Shown here piece by piece: positions 47,476 to 55,804 of a stretch of DNA of 64,000 nucleotides. The notes below the pieces were generated by a model. That model worked only from the letters and a program-made list of their open reading frames with translations. It ran no database searches and was not told the origin of the DNA. The DNA lies in NCBI RefSeq assembly GCF_008245005.1, contig NZ_CP043427.1, positions 620,001 to 684,000 of the forward strand. Direction: 5' to 3'. Source of the stretch: Campylobacter sputorum subsp. sputorum. Lineage in GTDB: Bacteria > Campylobacterota > Campylobacteria > Campylobacterales > Campylobacteraceae. Made by a program: the position numbers and the translations under genes. Position 1 is the first letter of the stretch. Every line of letters begins with the position of its first letter.

Positions 47476-48767
47476 GATTTTTTTTAGTATCTATACTTTT
47501 CATATCAACTCTTTTTGGCGAACCTAGTGTATTTGATATGTTTAATGAGGCGTTATCTAAAGAAAATACTCAAAAGGATGAAAAAGATACAAAAATTTTA
47601 GATCTTTTTAAATCTACACAAAAAGATTCACAGGCAGATAAAAAAACGCAACAAAACAACCAAAATAATCAAATTAGCGTAGAAGAGATGCAAAGCGTAG
47701 CTCCAACTGATGAGGTAAATTTAAATTTAAAAGATGAACAAATTTACGAAAAAGTTGAACCAGTTAAAATAAATTTAAATGTATTAAATATGCCAAAAAG
47801 CGTATTGCAAAATGAGATTTTTAAATTTGATGTTATCGCAGATATTAGCGATAATATAGATATATCTATGCATACAGACATAACAACATCATCAAATTTA
47901 GAAATTTTAAATCCTAATTTTGAGTGGATTGATGTAGGAAATGGCAAGTATAAAGCTACAATTTGGTCTGTGATAAAAAATAGCTCAAATTCTAACATAA
48001 ACTTAAAACTAACTTTAAATAAAAATGGCGAATTTTATCAGTCTGCTTCTATATCTCCGCAATTTCCAAAGATAAGCATATTAAATACAAATTCAAATTT
48101 CTCGCAAATAGTTGCAGACGATTTGAAGATTTTGAAGTATAAAACAAGTCATTTTGATGATAAAAATTACATAATGGTTGTTGAAGCAAGAGTAAAAAAC
48201 GGCGATTTGTCGCTTTTTCATTTAAACAATAAACACATAATAAAGCAAGGCGTTGATTCTATAAAAGGCGATTATAGCAATCAAAGTGCATTTTATTTTG
48301 TAACATTTGACCCTGCTTTAAAAAGCTTGGATTTTAACTACTACAATACAAAATCAAAGAAATTTGAGAACTTCTCTTTGAAAGTTGAAGTTGAAGGCGA
48401 TGATATAAGCACTCAAATAGGATTAAATCCACAAGAAAGCGAGTTTAAATTTTATAAAGATTTGCTTGTGTATTCTTTGATACTTTTCTTTGCTGCTATG
48501 TTTGTGTGGAAAAGAAAGTATTATATGCTTGTTTTAAGCGTTCTTTTTATAGCAATTGCCATTTATAGCTATAATCCTTTTGGTAAAGCAACACTTATGG
48601 CAAACTCAAATGTTCAGATTATCCCAACAGAAAGATCTACTATTTTTTATATATCAAAAAATAATGAAAGCGTAAAGATACTTGGTAGCAAAGATGATTA
48701 TAAAAAAATCCTTATGAAAGATGATCAAATAGGATGGGTAAAAAGTGAAACTTTGGTTAAAAATTAG
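47472..48767 (+). CDS. membrane protein with C-terminal SH3-like region
   Basis: This encodes 431 residues from a TTG overlapping the purQ stop (TTGA). A signal peptide (1-17) is followed by a Lys/Asp/Gln-rich linker (about 25-75), a beta-rich periplasmic region (about 100-320, BatD-like in style: PKSVLQNEIFKFDVIADI), two membrane helices (about 332-370), and a short SH3-like tail (about 380-430, VKILGSKDDYKKILMKDDQIGWVK). Position between purQ and plsC is shared with C. jejuni. Function unknown; it has no visible link with purine synthesis. Confidence 0.72.
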   Translation: MRFFLVSILFISTLFGEPSVFDMFNEALSKENTQKDEKDTKILDLFKSTQKDSQADKKTQQNNQNNQISVEEMQSVAPTDEVNLNLKDEQIYEKVEPVKINLNVLNMPKSVLQNEIFKFDVIADISDNIDISMHTDITTSSNLEILNPNFEWIDVGNGKYKATIWSVIKNSSNSNINLKLTLNKNGEFYQSASISPQFPKISILNTNSNFSQIVADDLKILKYKTSHFDDKNYIMVVEARVKNGDLSLFHLNNKHIIKQGVDSIKGDYSNQSAFYFVTFDPALKSLDFNYYNTKSKKFENFSLKVEVEGDDISTQIGLNPQESEFKFYKDLLVYSLILFFAAMFVWKRKYYMLVLSVLFIAIAIYSYNPFGKATLMANSNVQIIPTERSTIFYISKNNESVKILGSKDDYKKILMKDDQIGWVKSETLVKN

Positions 48768-49422
48768 AGCTTTTATTTATAGTGTTGAGTTTATTCTCTC
48801 TGTGTTATTGGTTATACTACTAATGAGTATATTTAGAAAACATAATCATAAAATAAGACTCATTTGGGCTAAATTTCAACTCGCTTTTATAGGCATTAAA
48901 ATAGATTTTCATGGTAGTTTTGACAATAGTGCAAATATGATTTTGATGAATCATCAAAGTTTGCTTGATATCATAGTTTTAGAAAGTATTTATCCAAGAA
49001 ATTTAAGCTGGATTGCCAAAAAAGAAATAGGGGAAATTCCCATAATAGGGCTTATTTTAAAACTACCAAAAATGATACCAATTGATCGTAAAAATCCAAG
49101 ATCTATAGTAGGGCTTTTAAAAGATGTAAAAGATAGATTAAATGATGGTAGAATCATAGCTATATTTCCAGAAGGAACAAGGAGTAGGGGAGATAAACTT
49201 CTTAAATTTCAAACTGGTGCTAAGGTTTTAACTCAAAAACTAAGCTTAAGCGTCCAACCCATCGTTCTTGTAAATACTAGAAAAATTATGGATAGTCAAG
49301 GTTTTAAGTTAAGCAAAGGAACTATAAAAGTTATAGCTCTTGATAAAGTTGATACTAGCGATGAAAATTGGCTTGAAAAAACTAGGGTAAAAATGCAAGA
49401 GTGTTTAAATAAAAATATATGA
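48745..49422 (+). CDS. plsC: 1-acylglycerol-3-phosphate O-acyltransferase
   Basis: This encodes 225 residues from a GTG start overlapping the previous gene by 23 bases. One N-terminal membrane helix (about 10-30), the catalytic NHQSLLD (H-x4-D motif, about 69-75), the glycerol-phosphate site FPEGTRSRG near 136-144 and a later VQPIVLVNT segment are all present. It makes phosphatidic acid from lysophosphatidic acid at the inner membrane. Confidence 0.92.
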   Translation: MKLWLKIRAFIYSVEFILSVLLVILLMSIFRKHNHKIRLIWAKFQLAFIGIKIDFHGSFDNSANMILMNHQSLLDIIVLESIYPRNLSWIAKKEIGEIPIIGLILKLPKMIPIDRKNPRSIVGLLKDVKDRLNDGRIIAIFPEGTRSRGDKLLKFQTGAKVLTQKLSLSVQPIVLVNTRKIMDSQGFKLSKGTIKVIALDKVDTSDENWLEKTRVKMQECLNKNI

Positions 49423-49790
49423 ATATAGCTTCATTTTTTGCTGTTGGATTTGGCGGTTTTATAGGCGCTGTGCTTAGATTTTATGTTGGTATTTTATGCA
49501 TTAAGCTTTTGCCAACATACTTTTATTTTTCTACTTTTATAGTAAATTTAATATCTTCATTTTTTATAGGATTTTTTCTAAGTTTTCTTATATCATCAAA
49601 TTTAAAAAATTTCATAATTGTTGGAATTTTGGGTGGACTTAGCACATTTTCCACATTTAGTTACGAAAATTTTATATATTTACAAAATGGCGAATTTATG
49701 AAGTTATGTATAAATATCTTTTTAAATGTTTTATTGTGCCTAACTTTTTGTTATATAGGAAATTTCGTCGCTAAAGCATTTTGCATTTAA
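49419..49790 (+). CDS. crcB: fluoride exporter CrcB/Fluc
   Basis: This encodes 123 residues with four membrane helices. GFGGFIGAVLRF near 9-20, NLISSFFIGFF near 43-53 and GILGGLSTFSTFSYE near 70-84 are the channel signatures, including the Phe-box and the central Na+ site sequence. It functions as an antiparallel dimer exporting fluoride. It overlaps plsC by four bases; no fluoride riboswitch is visible, consistent with its internal operon position. Confidence 0.94.
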   Translation: MNIASFFAVGFGGFIGAVLRFYVGILCIKLLPTYFYFSTFIVNLISSFFIGFFLSFLISSNLKNFIIVGILGGLSTFSTFSYENFIYLQNGEFMKLCINIFLNVLLCLTFCYIGNFVAKAFCI

Positions 49791-49884
49791 AAGATACAAC
49801 GCTTTTATCAATAAAGCCATTTATCGGCGTTTAAAATAAACTAGAATTTACACGCAAGTTTTTAGATTAAGCAAGAGTTTTTTA

Positions 49885-49905
49885 GAGATAGCTTTAAGCT
49901 ATCTC
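49885..49905. terminator. hairpin between convergent crcB and SYLF genes
   Basis: GAGATAGC, TTTAA, GCTATCTC form a perfect 8-bp stem (extendable to ten bases with a tight loop) just outside the 3' end of the minus-strand gene. No long T-run follows on the plus strand; on the minus strand the following bases are A-rich. Likely a shared 3'-end structure. Confidence 0.5.
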
Positions 49906-49909
49906 AAAT

Positions 49910-50587
49910 TTATCTGAAATTATGTTCTGTTCCGAAGTATTTTTCTAAAATTTTCTTAAGAGCCTTTGTTTGAACTGACTCTTTTGGAGAGTTATTTAGT
50001 ATATCCTCATAATCATACATTCTCTCATAGTAGTCGTTTGTATCTTGATTGTTTATTCTCATCATAGCACTATCGATACTTGCTCCTACAAATACACCTT
50101 TATTATCACTACTACTTCTTATATATGTTGCAAGTTCTCCCATCTCGTTTTTATAGCCACTTCCAACTCCATTTACAAAAGTTGCATTTGCATTTGCTTC
50201 TAGTGTTATTTGAGAGTCAAAAAAGTTTTTAAATGATCTTGATGTGTAAAATAGCATTATAACATCGCTTGATTGATATCCAAGTTGCAAACCAAGTCCA
50301 GCACCTCTATAGTCAAAAAACAGAGGAGAAGACCAAGTGTGATCGTGATTTTTCATCACAAAAATTCCTTTTCCACCTTGAAAAGATAGCACCGCACCAC
50401 CTTTTTCAAGTCCAGGTATAATCGCTATGGCTCTTACATTTTTCATATTTTTACTATTTGGAGTTATTTTTTTATCAATTGCAAAATCTTGCAATAAATT
50501 TGTAGCTGCATATACTCTTTGGTTTTGAACTATATCAGCGTTTAAAAAACTAACTAAAAATGTGGCTATGAGTAAAAGTTTTTTCAT
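49910..50587 (-). CDS. SYLF/Ysc84-domain exported protein
   Basis: This encodes 225 residues. A signal peptide (1-18) precedes a SYLF lipid-binding domain: KNVRAIAIIPGLEKGGAVLS near 48-67, PLFFDYRGAGLGLQLGYQSS near 89-108 and the GVFVGASIDSAMM segment near 170. SYLF domains bind phosphoinositides or membranes in eukaryotes; the bacterial periplasmic role is not known. It is a single gene between crcB and the pseudopilin gene. Confidence 0.88.
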   Translation of the reverse strand: MKKLLLIATFLVSFLNADIVQNQRVYAATNLLQDFAIDKKITPNSKNMKNVRAIAIIPGLEKGGAVLSFQGGKGIFVMKNHDHTWSSPLFFDYRGAGLGLQLGYQSSDVIMLFYTSRSFKNFFDSQITLEANANATFVNGVGSGYKNEMGELATYIRSSSDNKGVFVGASIDSAMMRINNQDTNDYYERMYDYEDILNNSPKESVQTKALKKILEKYFGTEHNFR

Positions 50588-50740
50588 TTTAAATTCCTTA
50601 AATCATATTTGTGTGTGATTATACACTTTTTTGCTTAATTTTTAGATAAATTTAAGCAAACTTTCATCACATTTGTAATACAATTGCTGAGCATTTTATA
50701 TAAGAGTATGTAAGATGAAATTTATATTAAGGAGAAAACC

Positions 50741-51301
50741 ATGAAAAAAGGTTTTACTATGATTGAGTTGATCTTCGTGATCGTTATTTTAGGTATTTTA
50801 GCAGCAGTTGCTATCCCAAGACTTTCAGCAACTAGAGATGATGCTGAGGCTGTAAAAGCAGCTACAAATCTTTCAACTATTATAAGTGATTTAGGTGCTT
50901 ATTATACTTCCCAAGGGGCTTTTTCTAGTGAGTTATCGCAAATGACAAATGTTCAACTTACAGCAACACAAAAGGGTGCTGATGATGGCGATGGTGCACA
51001 AGGAAATTTGGCAGCAGCTGGAATTGATTGTCTTAAAGTTGTATTACATAAAGAAAATCCTATAAATGAAACTGTAGTTAATAGTGGTAAACCAGCTTAT
51101 ATAGCAGTTACAGCTCTAAATACCGACAAACCTATGTGTAAAAAAATTCATAGTATGGGATCAATTGATAAGATTTTAAAAGGTAAATTTAGTTATTCAG
51201 GTGTCACAACTGCTAAAACGAGTAGCAAAGCTGCCGTAATAGGCAATGTTGAAAGTAATTTAGGAGAGTTTGCAGTAAGTGGAATGGGTGTTAAATTCTA
51301 A
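50741..51301 (+). CDS. major-type pseudopilin / type IV pilin-like protein
   Basis: This encodes 186 residues. The type III signal MKKG is followed by FTMIELIFVIVILGILAAVA with Glu5 present and a long N-terminal helix. The globular part is Ala/Ser/Thr-rich with two Cys (in GIDCLKV and KPMCKKIHS) that could form the D-loop disulfide. AAGGAG lies eight bases before the ATG and a strong terminator follows, suggesting a well-expressed single gene. Either the main pilin of the type IV pilus-like system or a pseudopilin of the Campylobacter DNA uptake (Cts) system; sequence alone cannot decide. Confidence 0.82.
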   Translation: MKKGFTMIELIFVIVILGILAAVAIPRLSATRDDAEAVKAATNLSTIISDLGAYYTSQGAFSSELSQMTNVQLTATQKGADDGDGAQGNLAAAGIDCLKVVLHKENPINETVVNSGKPAYIAVTALNTDKPMCKKIHSMGSIDKILKGKFSYSGVTTAKTSSKAAVIGNVESNLGEFAVSGMGVKF

Positions 51302-51330
51302 TTTATTATTAGAAATTTTATAAACACTAC

Positions 51331-51355
51331 AAGCCCCTTTTTAAGGGGCTTTTTA
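51331..51355 (+). terminator. strong intrinsic terminator after the pseudopilin gene
   Basis: AAGCCCCTT, TTT, AAGGGGCTT form a perfect 9-bp GC-rich stem followed by TTT, 30 bases past the stop. It is the clearest terminator in the window. Confidence 0.9.
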
Positions 51356-51626
51356 AATTTAAAATATAAAATCCTTTTTCTATAAGAATTCCTAAATATT
51401 TTTGTATAAAAGTTTCAAATTTTTCTAAATTTATTTAAATTTATAAAAATCAATATTTTAATTTATTTTGACTAAAATTAAATTTTACTACTTCTAATTA
51501 ATCTAATCAATGTGAGGGAAATTTTTGTTTTTTGTGATTATGGAGGAGTTTAGCAACCGCTATTTTAGCACAAATATATTGCTGTAAATCCTTAAAGTTA
51601 CTTACAAAATTTTATTTTATAAAAAA
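51356..51626. other. intergenic stretch without a recognised gene
   Basis: AT-rich DNA between the pseudopilin terminator and the broken toxin gene; the whole gap from 51302 is 325 bases. The only slightly GC-richer part is 51510-51590, where ATG at 51539 opens a 15-codon frame (MEEFSNRYFSTNILL) without a usable ribosome site. I see no RNA structure or mobile element end here; it may be a remnant of former sequence beside the toxin-antitoxin pair. Confidence 0.5.
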
Positions 51627-51897
51627 CTAATCAAAAAGCTCACTATGACTTCCTAAATCAACAAGAGTTAATACTAAAATCTTATTTTCTTTTCTATAAA
51701 TTAGTAAAAAATCAGGTCTTATATGGCATTCTTCGTGGTTTTTATATGCTATGATTTTTATATCTTTTATCTAAAATTTCACCATTTGTTAACATATTGA
51801 CGACTTTTTTTAACTCATTTACTAAGTCTTTATCGTGTTTTATTTTTTTAAAAGATTTTTTGAAGTTTTTTGTATATGCGACTTTAAATTTAGTCAT
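51627..51897 (-). pseudogene. RelE/YafQ-family toxin gene, frameshifted
   Basis: From ATG 51897 the frame reads MTKFKVAYTKNFKKSFKKI and stops after 51 codons, at DKRYKNHSI. The next frame continues with YKNHEECHIRPDFLLIYRK and ends in SHSELFD at 51627. The joined pieces have the whole YafQ signature: an N-terminal helix pair, CHI-x-PD-x-LLIY and the terminal HSELF. A few bases appear to be missing near 51740, so the toxin should be inactive as written. It overlaps the antitoxin gene by eight bases, the usual order antitoxin then toxin. Confidence 0.72.
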
Positions 51898-52102
51898 TTT
51901 CTAGCTCATCAAAAAGCTTATCAATGTTTGTGTAAAATTTAAATTTACTAGGATTTTTTATAATTTCATCACTTTGTTTTATAGCTTCTAAAAGCTCATT
52001 TGATGGATTTGTGATAATCTTATAAGACTTAGTTAACTTTTGATTTATAGCATTTAACATAGCAATCAAACTTGCGTCTGCATTTGGTATGGTTATAATC
52101 AT
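51890..52102 (-). CDS. antitoxin of a RelBE/YafQ-type pair
   Basis: This encodes 70 residues: a short beta-strand start (MIITIPNADASLIAMLNAIN) like other RelB/DinJ/YefM-group antitoxins, then acidic and helical, ending ...FDELEND. The stop overlaps the toxin start (ATGACTAA). It is intact while its toxin is frameshifted. The exact antitoxin family is uncertain; identification relies on the downstream toxin remnant and the overlap. Confidence 0.65.
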   Translation of the reverse strand: MIITIPNADASLIAMLNAINQKLTKSYKIITNPSNELLEAIKQSDEIIKNPSKFKFYTNIDKLFDELEND

Positions 52103-52278
52103 ATTTTTCCTTTTTTTGCTTTCATTATACTAAATTTCTTTTAAATTATTACTTTAAATTTGTGTATTACGCAATGGAATTTAAGGTAAGTTTTATTATA
52201 ATAATTGGTTTAGATGATTTCAAAGTTTTAATTTAGATAATTGCAAAAATAGATACAAAATATAGCAAGGCAGGGAAT

Positions 52279-52350
52279 TTGATTTTTAAAGATTACACAA
52301 TCTTGTTTAGAAATTTTGTTAATTTAAAAGCAAAATTTATGGAAAATTAA
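52279..52350 (+). other. 23-codon upstream frame, in phase with the following gene
   Basis: TTG 52279 has a good AAGGCAGGGA ribosome site and reads MIFKDYTILFRNFVNLKAKF to a TAA at 52348-52350. The next codon, in the same frame, is the ATG of the transferase gene. A TATAAT box lies at 52197-52202. This could be a leader peptide, or the original N-terminus of the transferase cut by a nonsense change. Confidence 0.5.
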
Positions 52351-53820
52351 ATGATTTCAATTTCGTTTTTTATCTTATCTTTACTATTTTTATTTTTTGT
52401 AAAACATAAATTTATTAAGATTTTTGGGGTTGCTTTTTGCTTTTTATTTTGCTTAGTTAGTATTTTTAATGTCTTATTGTTTCACTACACTGGAAGTTAC
52501 TTAAATTTTGGAAATTTAAATATCTTTTTAATTAGCATTAAAGGAGCACCACTTTTAAGTTTTTATAAACAGATTTTATTTATTTTAGCCCTTGTTTTTG
52601 CTACTGTTTTATTTAGTGTTATAGTTTGTAAAAGAGTTAATTCTTTTAAAAAGAGTTTTAAATTTGCAAATATTTTGTGGGGAATTTCCGTGGTTTTAGC
52701 CATTTGTTTTAATCCGCTTACAAACTCGCTTTTGCAAATGTATATAATCTTAAACTTTCAGTATCATCCAGCTTTTATTAAGAAATTTAGTGAAATTTAT
52801 AAAAAGCCAGTTTTTCAAAAACCTTTAAAAAATAAAAATATAGTTTATATTTATTTGGAGAGTTTTAGTAGAAATTTCACTACTAAATTTGAAAACTTAA
52901 CGCCAAATATCAATGCTTTATCAAATAGACTTGAATTTTCTAATATAAATCAAATAAATAATGGTGCTAGTATTACATTAGAGGGACTTTTTGCAAGTGC
53001 GTGTGGTTATCCTTACTCTGTTACAATATATGGCGAAAAAAAAGAAAAATATACAGATTTAATGGGAGCTAAACCAAATTTTAAAAACTCAAATATGATT
53101 TGTGCAAATGAGCTTTTAAAAAAGCTAGGGTATTATACTTATTTTATAAAAGGTGCTAGTTTAGAGTTTCAAAACACAAGAGGGTTTTTAGAATATATGA
53201 AGTATGATGAAATGCAAGGCAAAGAAGAGCTCTTAAAAAGAGGTGCGAAAAGCTTAAACGAGTGGGGCGTGGATGATGATGAAATGTTTGAGTTTGCCTT
53301 TGATGACTTTTTAAGACTTTCTCAAAGTAAGGATAAGTTTTTGCAAGTTGTATTAAATGTAGGAATGCATGTTCCAAGTGGCTTTATCTCAAAAAAATGT
53401 GAAAATTTAAAATACCTTGATGGCTCAAATTCTATGCTAAATGCTGCTAAATGCACTGACTTTTTGATTGGAGAGTTTGTAAATAAAATCAGGGCTTCAA
53501 AATACTCCAAAAATACAATCATAGTTATGCAAAGCGATCATTTGTTGCCTTATAGTGTCGTTGATGGAATGAGTGATGAAAAAATGGGAGATTTTAAACT
53601 ATTTTTTACGATTTTGGATGATGATATAAATGGCACAAAAATAGTGCAAAATTATGGTTCATCGCTTGATACTTTTACTACTTTTTTGGGCTATATGGGG
53701 ATAAGTGATGAGATGAATTTGGGTAGAAATATCTTAAAAGAAAAGTCAATCAACAAAAGTATCCCAGATCTATTTTATCAAGGTGCAATGATGATAGGCG
53801 ATAGCGTAGAGTATAAGTAG
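52351..53820 (+). CDS. OpgB-like phosphoglycerol transferase (alkaline phosphatase superfamily)
   Basis: This encodes 489 residues. Four membrane helices occupy about 1-145. A periplasmic sulfatase-like domain follows (about 165-460): IVYIYLESFSRN with the first metal site, then NNGASITLEGLFASACGYP, where the Thr is the likely nucleophile as in OpgB (GTGWTIAGMVASQCG). WGVDDDEMFEFAFDDF, NVGMHVPSGFIS and MQSDHLLPY supply further metal ligands. OpgB moves phosphoglycerol from phosphatidylglycerol to periplasmic glucans; the acceptor here is unknown. LtaS-like and phosphoethanolamine transferases are alternatives, but motifs favour OpgB. ATG 52351 has a weak ribosome site. Confidence 0.8.
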   Translation: MISISFFILSLLFLFFVKHKFIKIFGVAFCFLFCLVSIFNVLLFHYTGSYLNFGNLNIFLISIKGAPLLSFYKQILFILALVFATVLFSVIVCKRVNSFKKSFKFANILWGISVVLAICFNPLTNSLLQMYIILNFQYHPAFIKKFSEIYKKPVFQKPLKNKNIVYIYLESFSRNFTTKFENLTPNINALSNRLEFSNINQINNGASITLEGLFASACGYPYSVTIYGEKKEKYTDLMGAKPNFKNSNMICANELLKKLGYYTYFIKGASLEFQNTRGFLEYMKYDEMQGKEELLKRGAKSLNEWGVDDDEMFEFAFDDFLRLSQSKDKFLQVVLNVGMHVPSGFISKKCENLKYLDGSNSMLNAAKCTDFLIGEFVNKIRASKYSKNTIIVMQSDHLLPYSVVDGMSDEKMGDFKLFFTILDDDINGTKIVQNYGSSLDTFTTFLGYMGISDEMNLGRNILKEKSINKSIPDLFYQGAMMIGDSVEYK

Positions 53821-53834
53821 TTTTAAAAACAAAG

Positions 53835-54470
53835 CTATCTTAATCTTTTCTCTCTATCTTTATAATCGATCATTAGATTTTTTATAAATTCATAAAATTC
53901 TTTTTTATGATGTGGATATATTAGGTGCGTTAGCTCGTGTAAGATGACATACTCTATCAAATCCGCATCTTTAAAAATCAAATTTAAATTTAAATTTATA
54001 TAACCTTTTTTGGTATTGCAACTTCCCCAACGCGTCGACATTTTGCGTATGCAAATGCGGTTTATGGGTTTTTTGATATGTGGTTTGTATAAATTTATAT
54101 AATGCGTAAAAATTTCTATAGCTTTTTGTTTTAGAAATTTTTCTAAATTTGCTTCATTTTTGGTTATTAAAGTGTCTTTTATAAACTCTGTTTTTTTAGT
54201 ATTTTCATCAAATTTAAGGTTATAAATTTCACCTAAAAAGCTAATTTTATCCTTTGGTAAAAGATTTGATTTTATTTTTGATAAAGTTTTTTCTAGCCAC
54301 TCTTTGTGTTTGTTTAGCATTTCATAGACTAAATTTTCATTGAAATTATAGGGGATATTAAGCGAAATTTCGCCAGTTTTACTAACTTTAAGTCGTGCGT
54401 ATTTTATCTTTTTTATCGTTATGAAAATTTCAAAGTTATGAAAATTTATACAAGTCTTTTGTTTTGCCAT
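53835..54470 (-). CDS. YgjP/M48-like metallopeptidase (DUF45)
   Basis: This encodes 211 residues. The zinc motif HELTHLIYPHHKKEFYEF near 177-194 matches the YgjP-like HE-x-x-H family, and RKMSTRWGSCNTKKGYINLN near 141-160 is the family's other signature. It is a putative zinc peptidase, cytoplasmic by lack of signal. Its start overlaps the end of the MATE gene by 25 bases. Substrate unknown. Confidence 0.88.
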   Translation of the reverse strand: MAKQKTCINFHNFEIFITIKKIKYARLKVSKTGEISLNIPYNFNENLVYEMLNKHKEWLEKTLSKIKSNLLPKDKISFLGEIYNLKFDENTKKTEFIKDTLITKNEANLEKFLKQKAIEIFTHYINLYKPHIKKPINRICIRKMSTRWGSCNTKKGYINLNLNLIFKDADLIEYVILHELTHLIYPHHKKEFYEFIKNLMIDYKDREKRLR

Positions 54471-55768
54471 TTTTTACTTTTCCATCTATAGGTATTTGCA
54501 AGTCCTCTTAGCCATTCATCACAAGCAAAACCAATCCAAACTCCTAAAATTCCCATTTGCATATAGATTCCAAGAAAATATCCAACAGGCAAAGAAACTC
54601 CCCACATAAAAATTATCCCCATTAAAAAAGGAAATTTTGCGTCACCACTTGCACGAAGAGAATTTACCATCACGATATTTAAAGTTCTGCCAAGCTCTAA
54701 AACAAGGCTTAGATAAAATAGTGGTCTCATTATATTTTTTAGCTCGTCATTTAAGTGGTATAGATTCATTATAAATTCTTTTGCTAACAAAACTATACAC
54801 AAAAATATCGCCGTGCTAAAAATACCAACTTTAAGTGCAAGAAATGCTTTTTTGTATGCTAAATTTAGCTCATTTGATCCAACAAGCCTTCCTACTATGA
54901 CTTCGTTTGCTATACTTATGGCACTTCCTCCAAAAAATATAAAAGCCGAAATTTGAAAGTATATAGTCTGAACGCTTAGCGAATTTTCGCCCATACTTGC
55001 TACAAAACTAAAAGCAACTAGATACTGACCTATCCAAAGCAGATTTTCGCCAGCACTTGGCATACCAACTGAGAGTATTTTTTGCAGTATAGAGAGTTTA
55101 AATTTAAAAAGCATTGCAAAATAAAATTTAAGTCCTATTATCCCAAATAACACAAAACACAGCATAAAAATACCGATAAATCTACCAAAAGCTGTTGAAA
55201 TTCCAACTCCAAGTAGCCCAAGATGAGGCATACCAAAAGGCTCGAATAAAACTATAGCGTTTCCTATAATGGTTATTAAATTTATTATGATAGAAACTAC
55301 TAAAATATGCATTGTATAGCCATAAACCCTAATTATAGTTGATATTAGTATGGCTATGGCATCTATGAAAAATACAACAGATAATGCCCTTAAATAATGT
55401 GTCGCATCTACTAAAAGTATGTCTGGGATGTTTAAAAGATGAAGTATTTCTTTTGAGAAAATAAAAACCAAAATGCCACAAATTAAGCCAAGCAGAGCAT
55501 TAAAAGATATACTTATATGAGTTGCTTTTAGTGCAATTAGTTTCAAATTTGCCCCGAGTGCTTGAGCTACAAAAACAGAGCACCCAACAGCTAAAAAACT
55601 AAACACAGTTACAAAAAGGCTAAAAATTTGATTTCCAGCTCCCATAGCTCCAACTAAATTTACATCTATAAGGCTTATCATATATGTATTTATGATTATA
55701 GTTGCAAGCTTTAAAATCATATCAAGATAGATTGGAAAAGCTAATTTGCTAAGAGAAAAAGTTTTCAA
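54446..55768 (-). CDS. MATE family efflux transporter
   Basis: This encodes 440 residues from a TTG start with GGAT upstream, with 12 membrane segments in two similar halves (about 1-215 and 225-440), including GAMGAGNQIFSLFVTVFSF near 40-58 and the second-half mirror NSLSVQTIYFQISAF near 258-272. It exports cationic compounds or drugs with Na+ or H+. Specific substrate cannot be told. A 25-base overlap with the YgjP-like gene indicates joint translation. Confidence 0.9.
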   Translation of the reverse strand: MKTFSLSKLAFPIYLDMILKLATIIINTYMISLIDVNLVGAMGAGNQIFSLFVTVFSFLAVGCSVFVAQALGANLKLIALKATHISISFNALLGLICGILVFIFSKEILHLLNIPDILLVDATHYLRALSVVFFIDAIAILISTIIRVYGYTMHILVVSIIINLITIIGNAIVLFEPFGMPHLGLLGVGISTAFGRFIGIFMLCFVLFGIIGLKFYFAMLFKFKLSILQKILSVGMPSAGENLLWIGQYLVAFSFVASMGENSLSVQTIYFQISAFIFFGGSAISIANEVIVGRLVGSNELNLAYKKAFLALKVGIFSTAIFLCIVLLAKEFIMNLYHLNDELKNIMRPLFYLSLVLELGRTLNIVMVNSLRASGDAKFPFLMGIIFMWGVSLPVGYFLGIYMQMGILGVWIGFACDEWLRGLANTYRWKSKKWQNKRLV

Positions 55769-55804
55769 GTTTCATCCGTAAAAATGAGGTAAGAGCTAAT
55801 TTTA

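Noticed and set aside
49419-49790. Fluoride riboswitch upstream of crcB
   Set aside because: crcB overlaps plsC by four bases, leaving no leader, and no riboswitch-like fold was seen.
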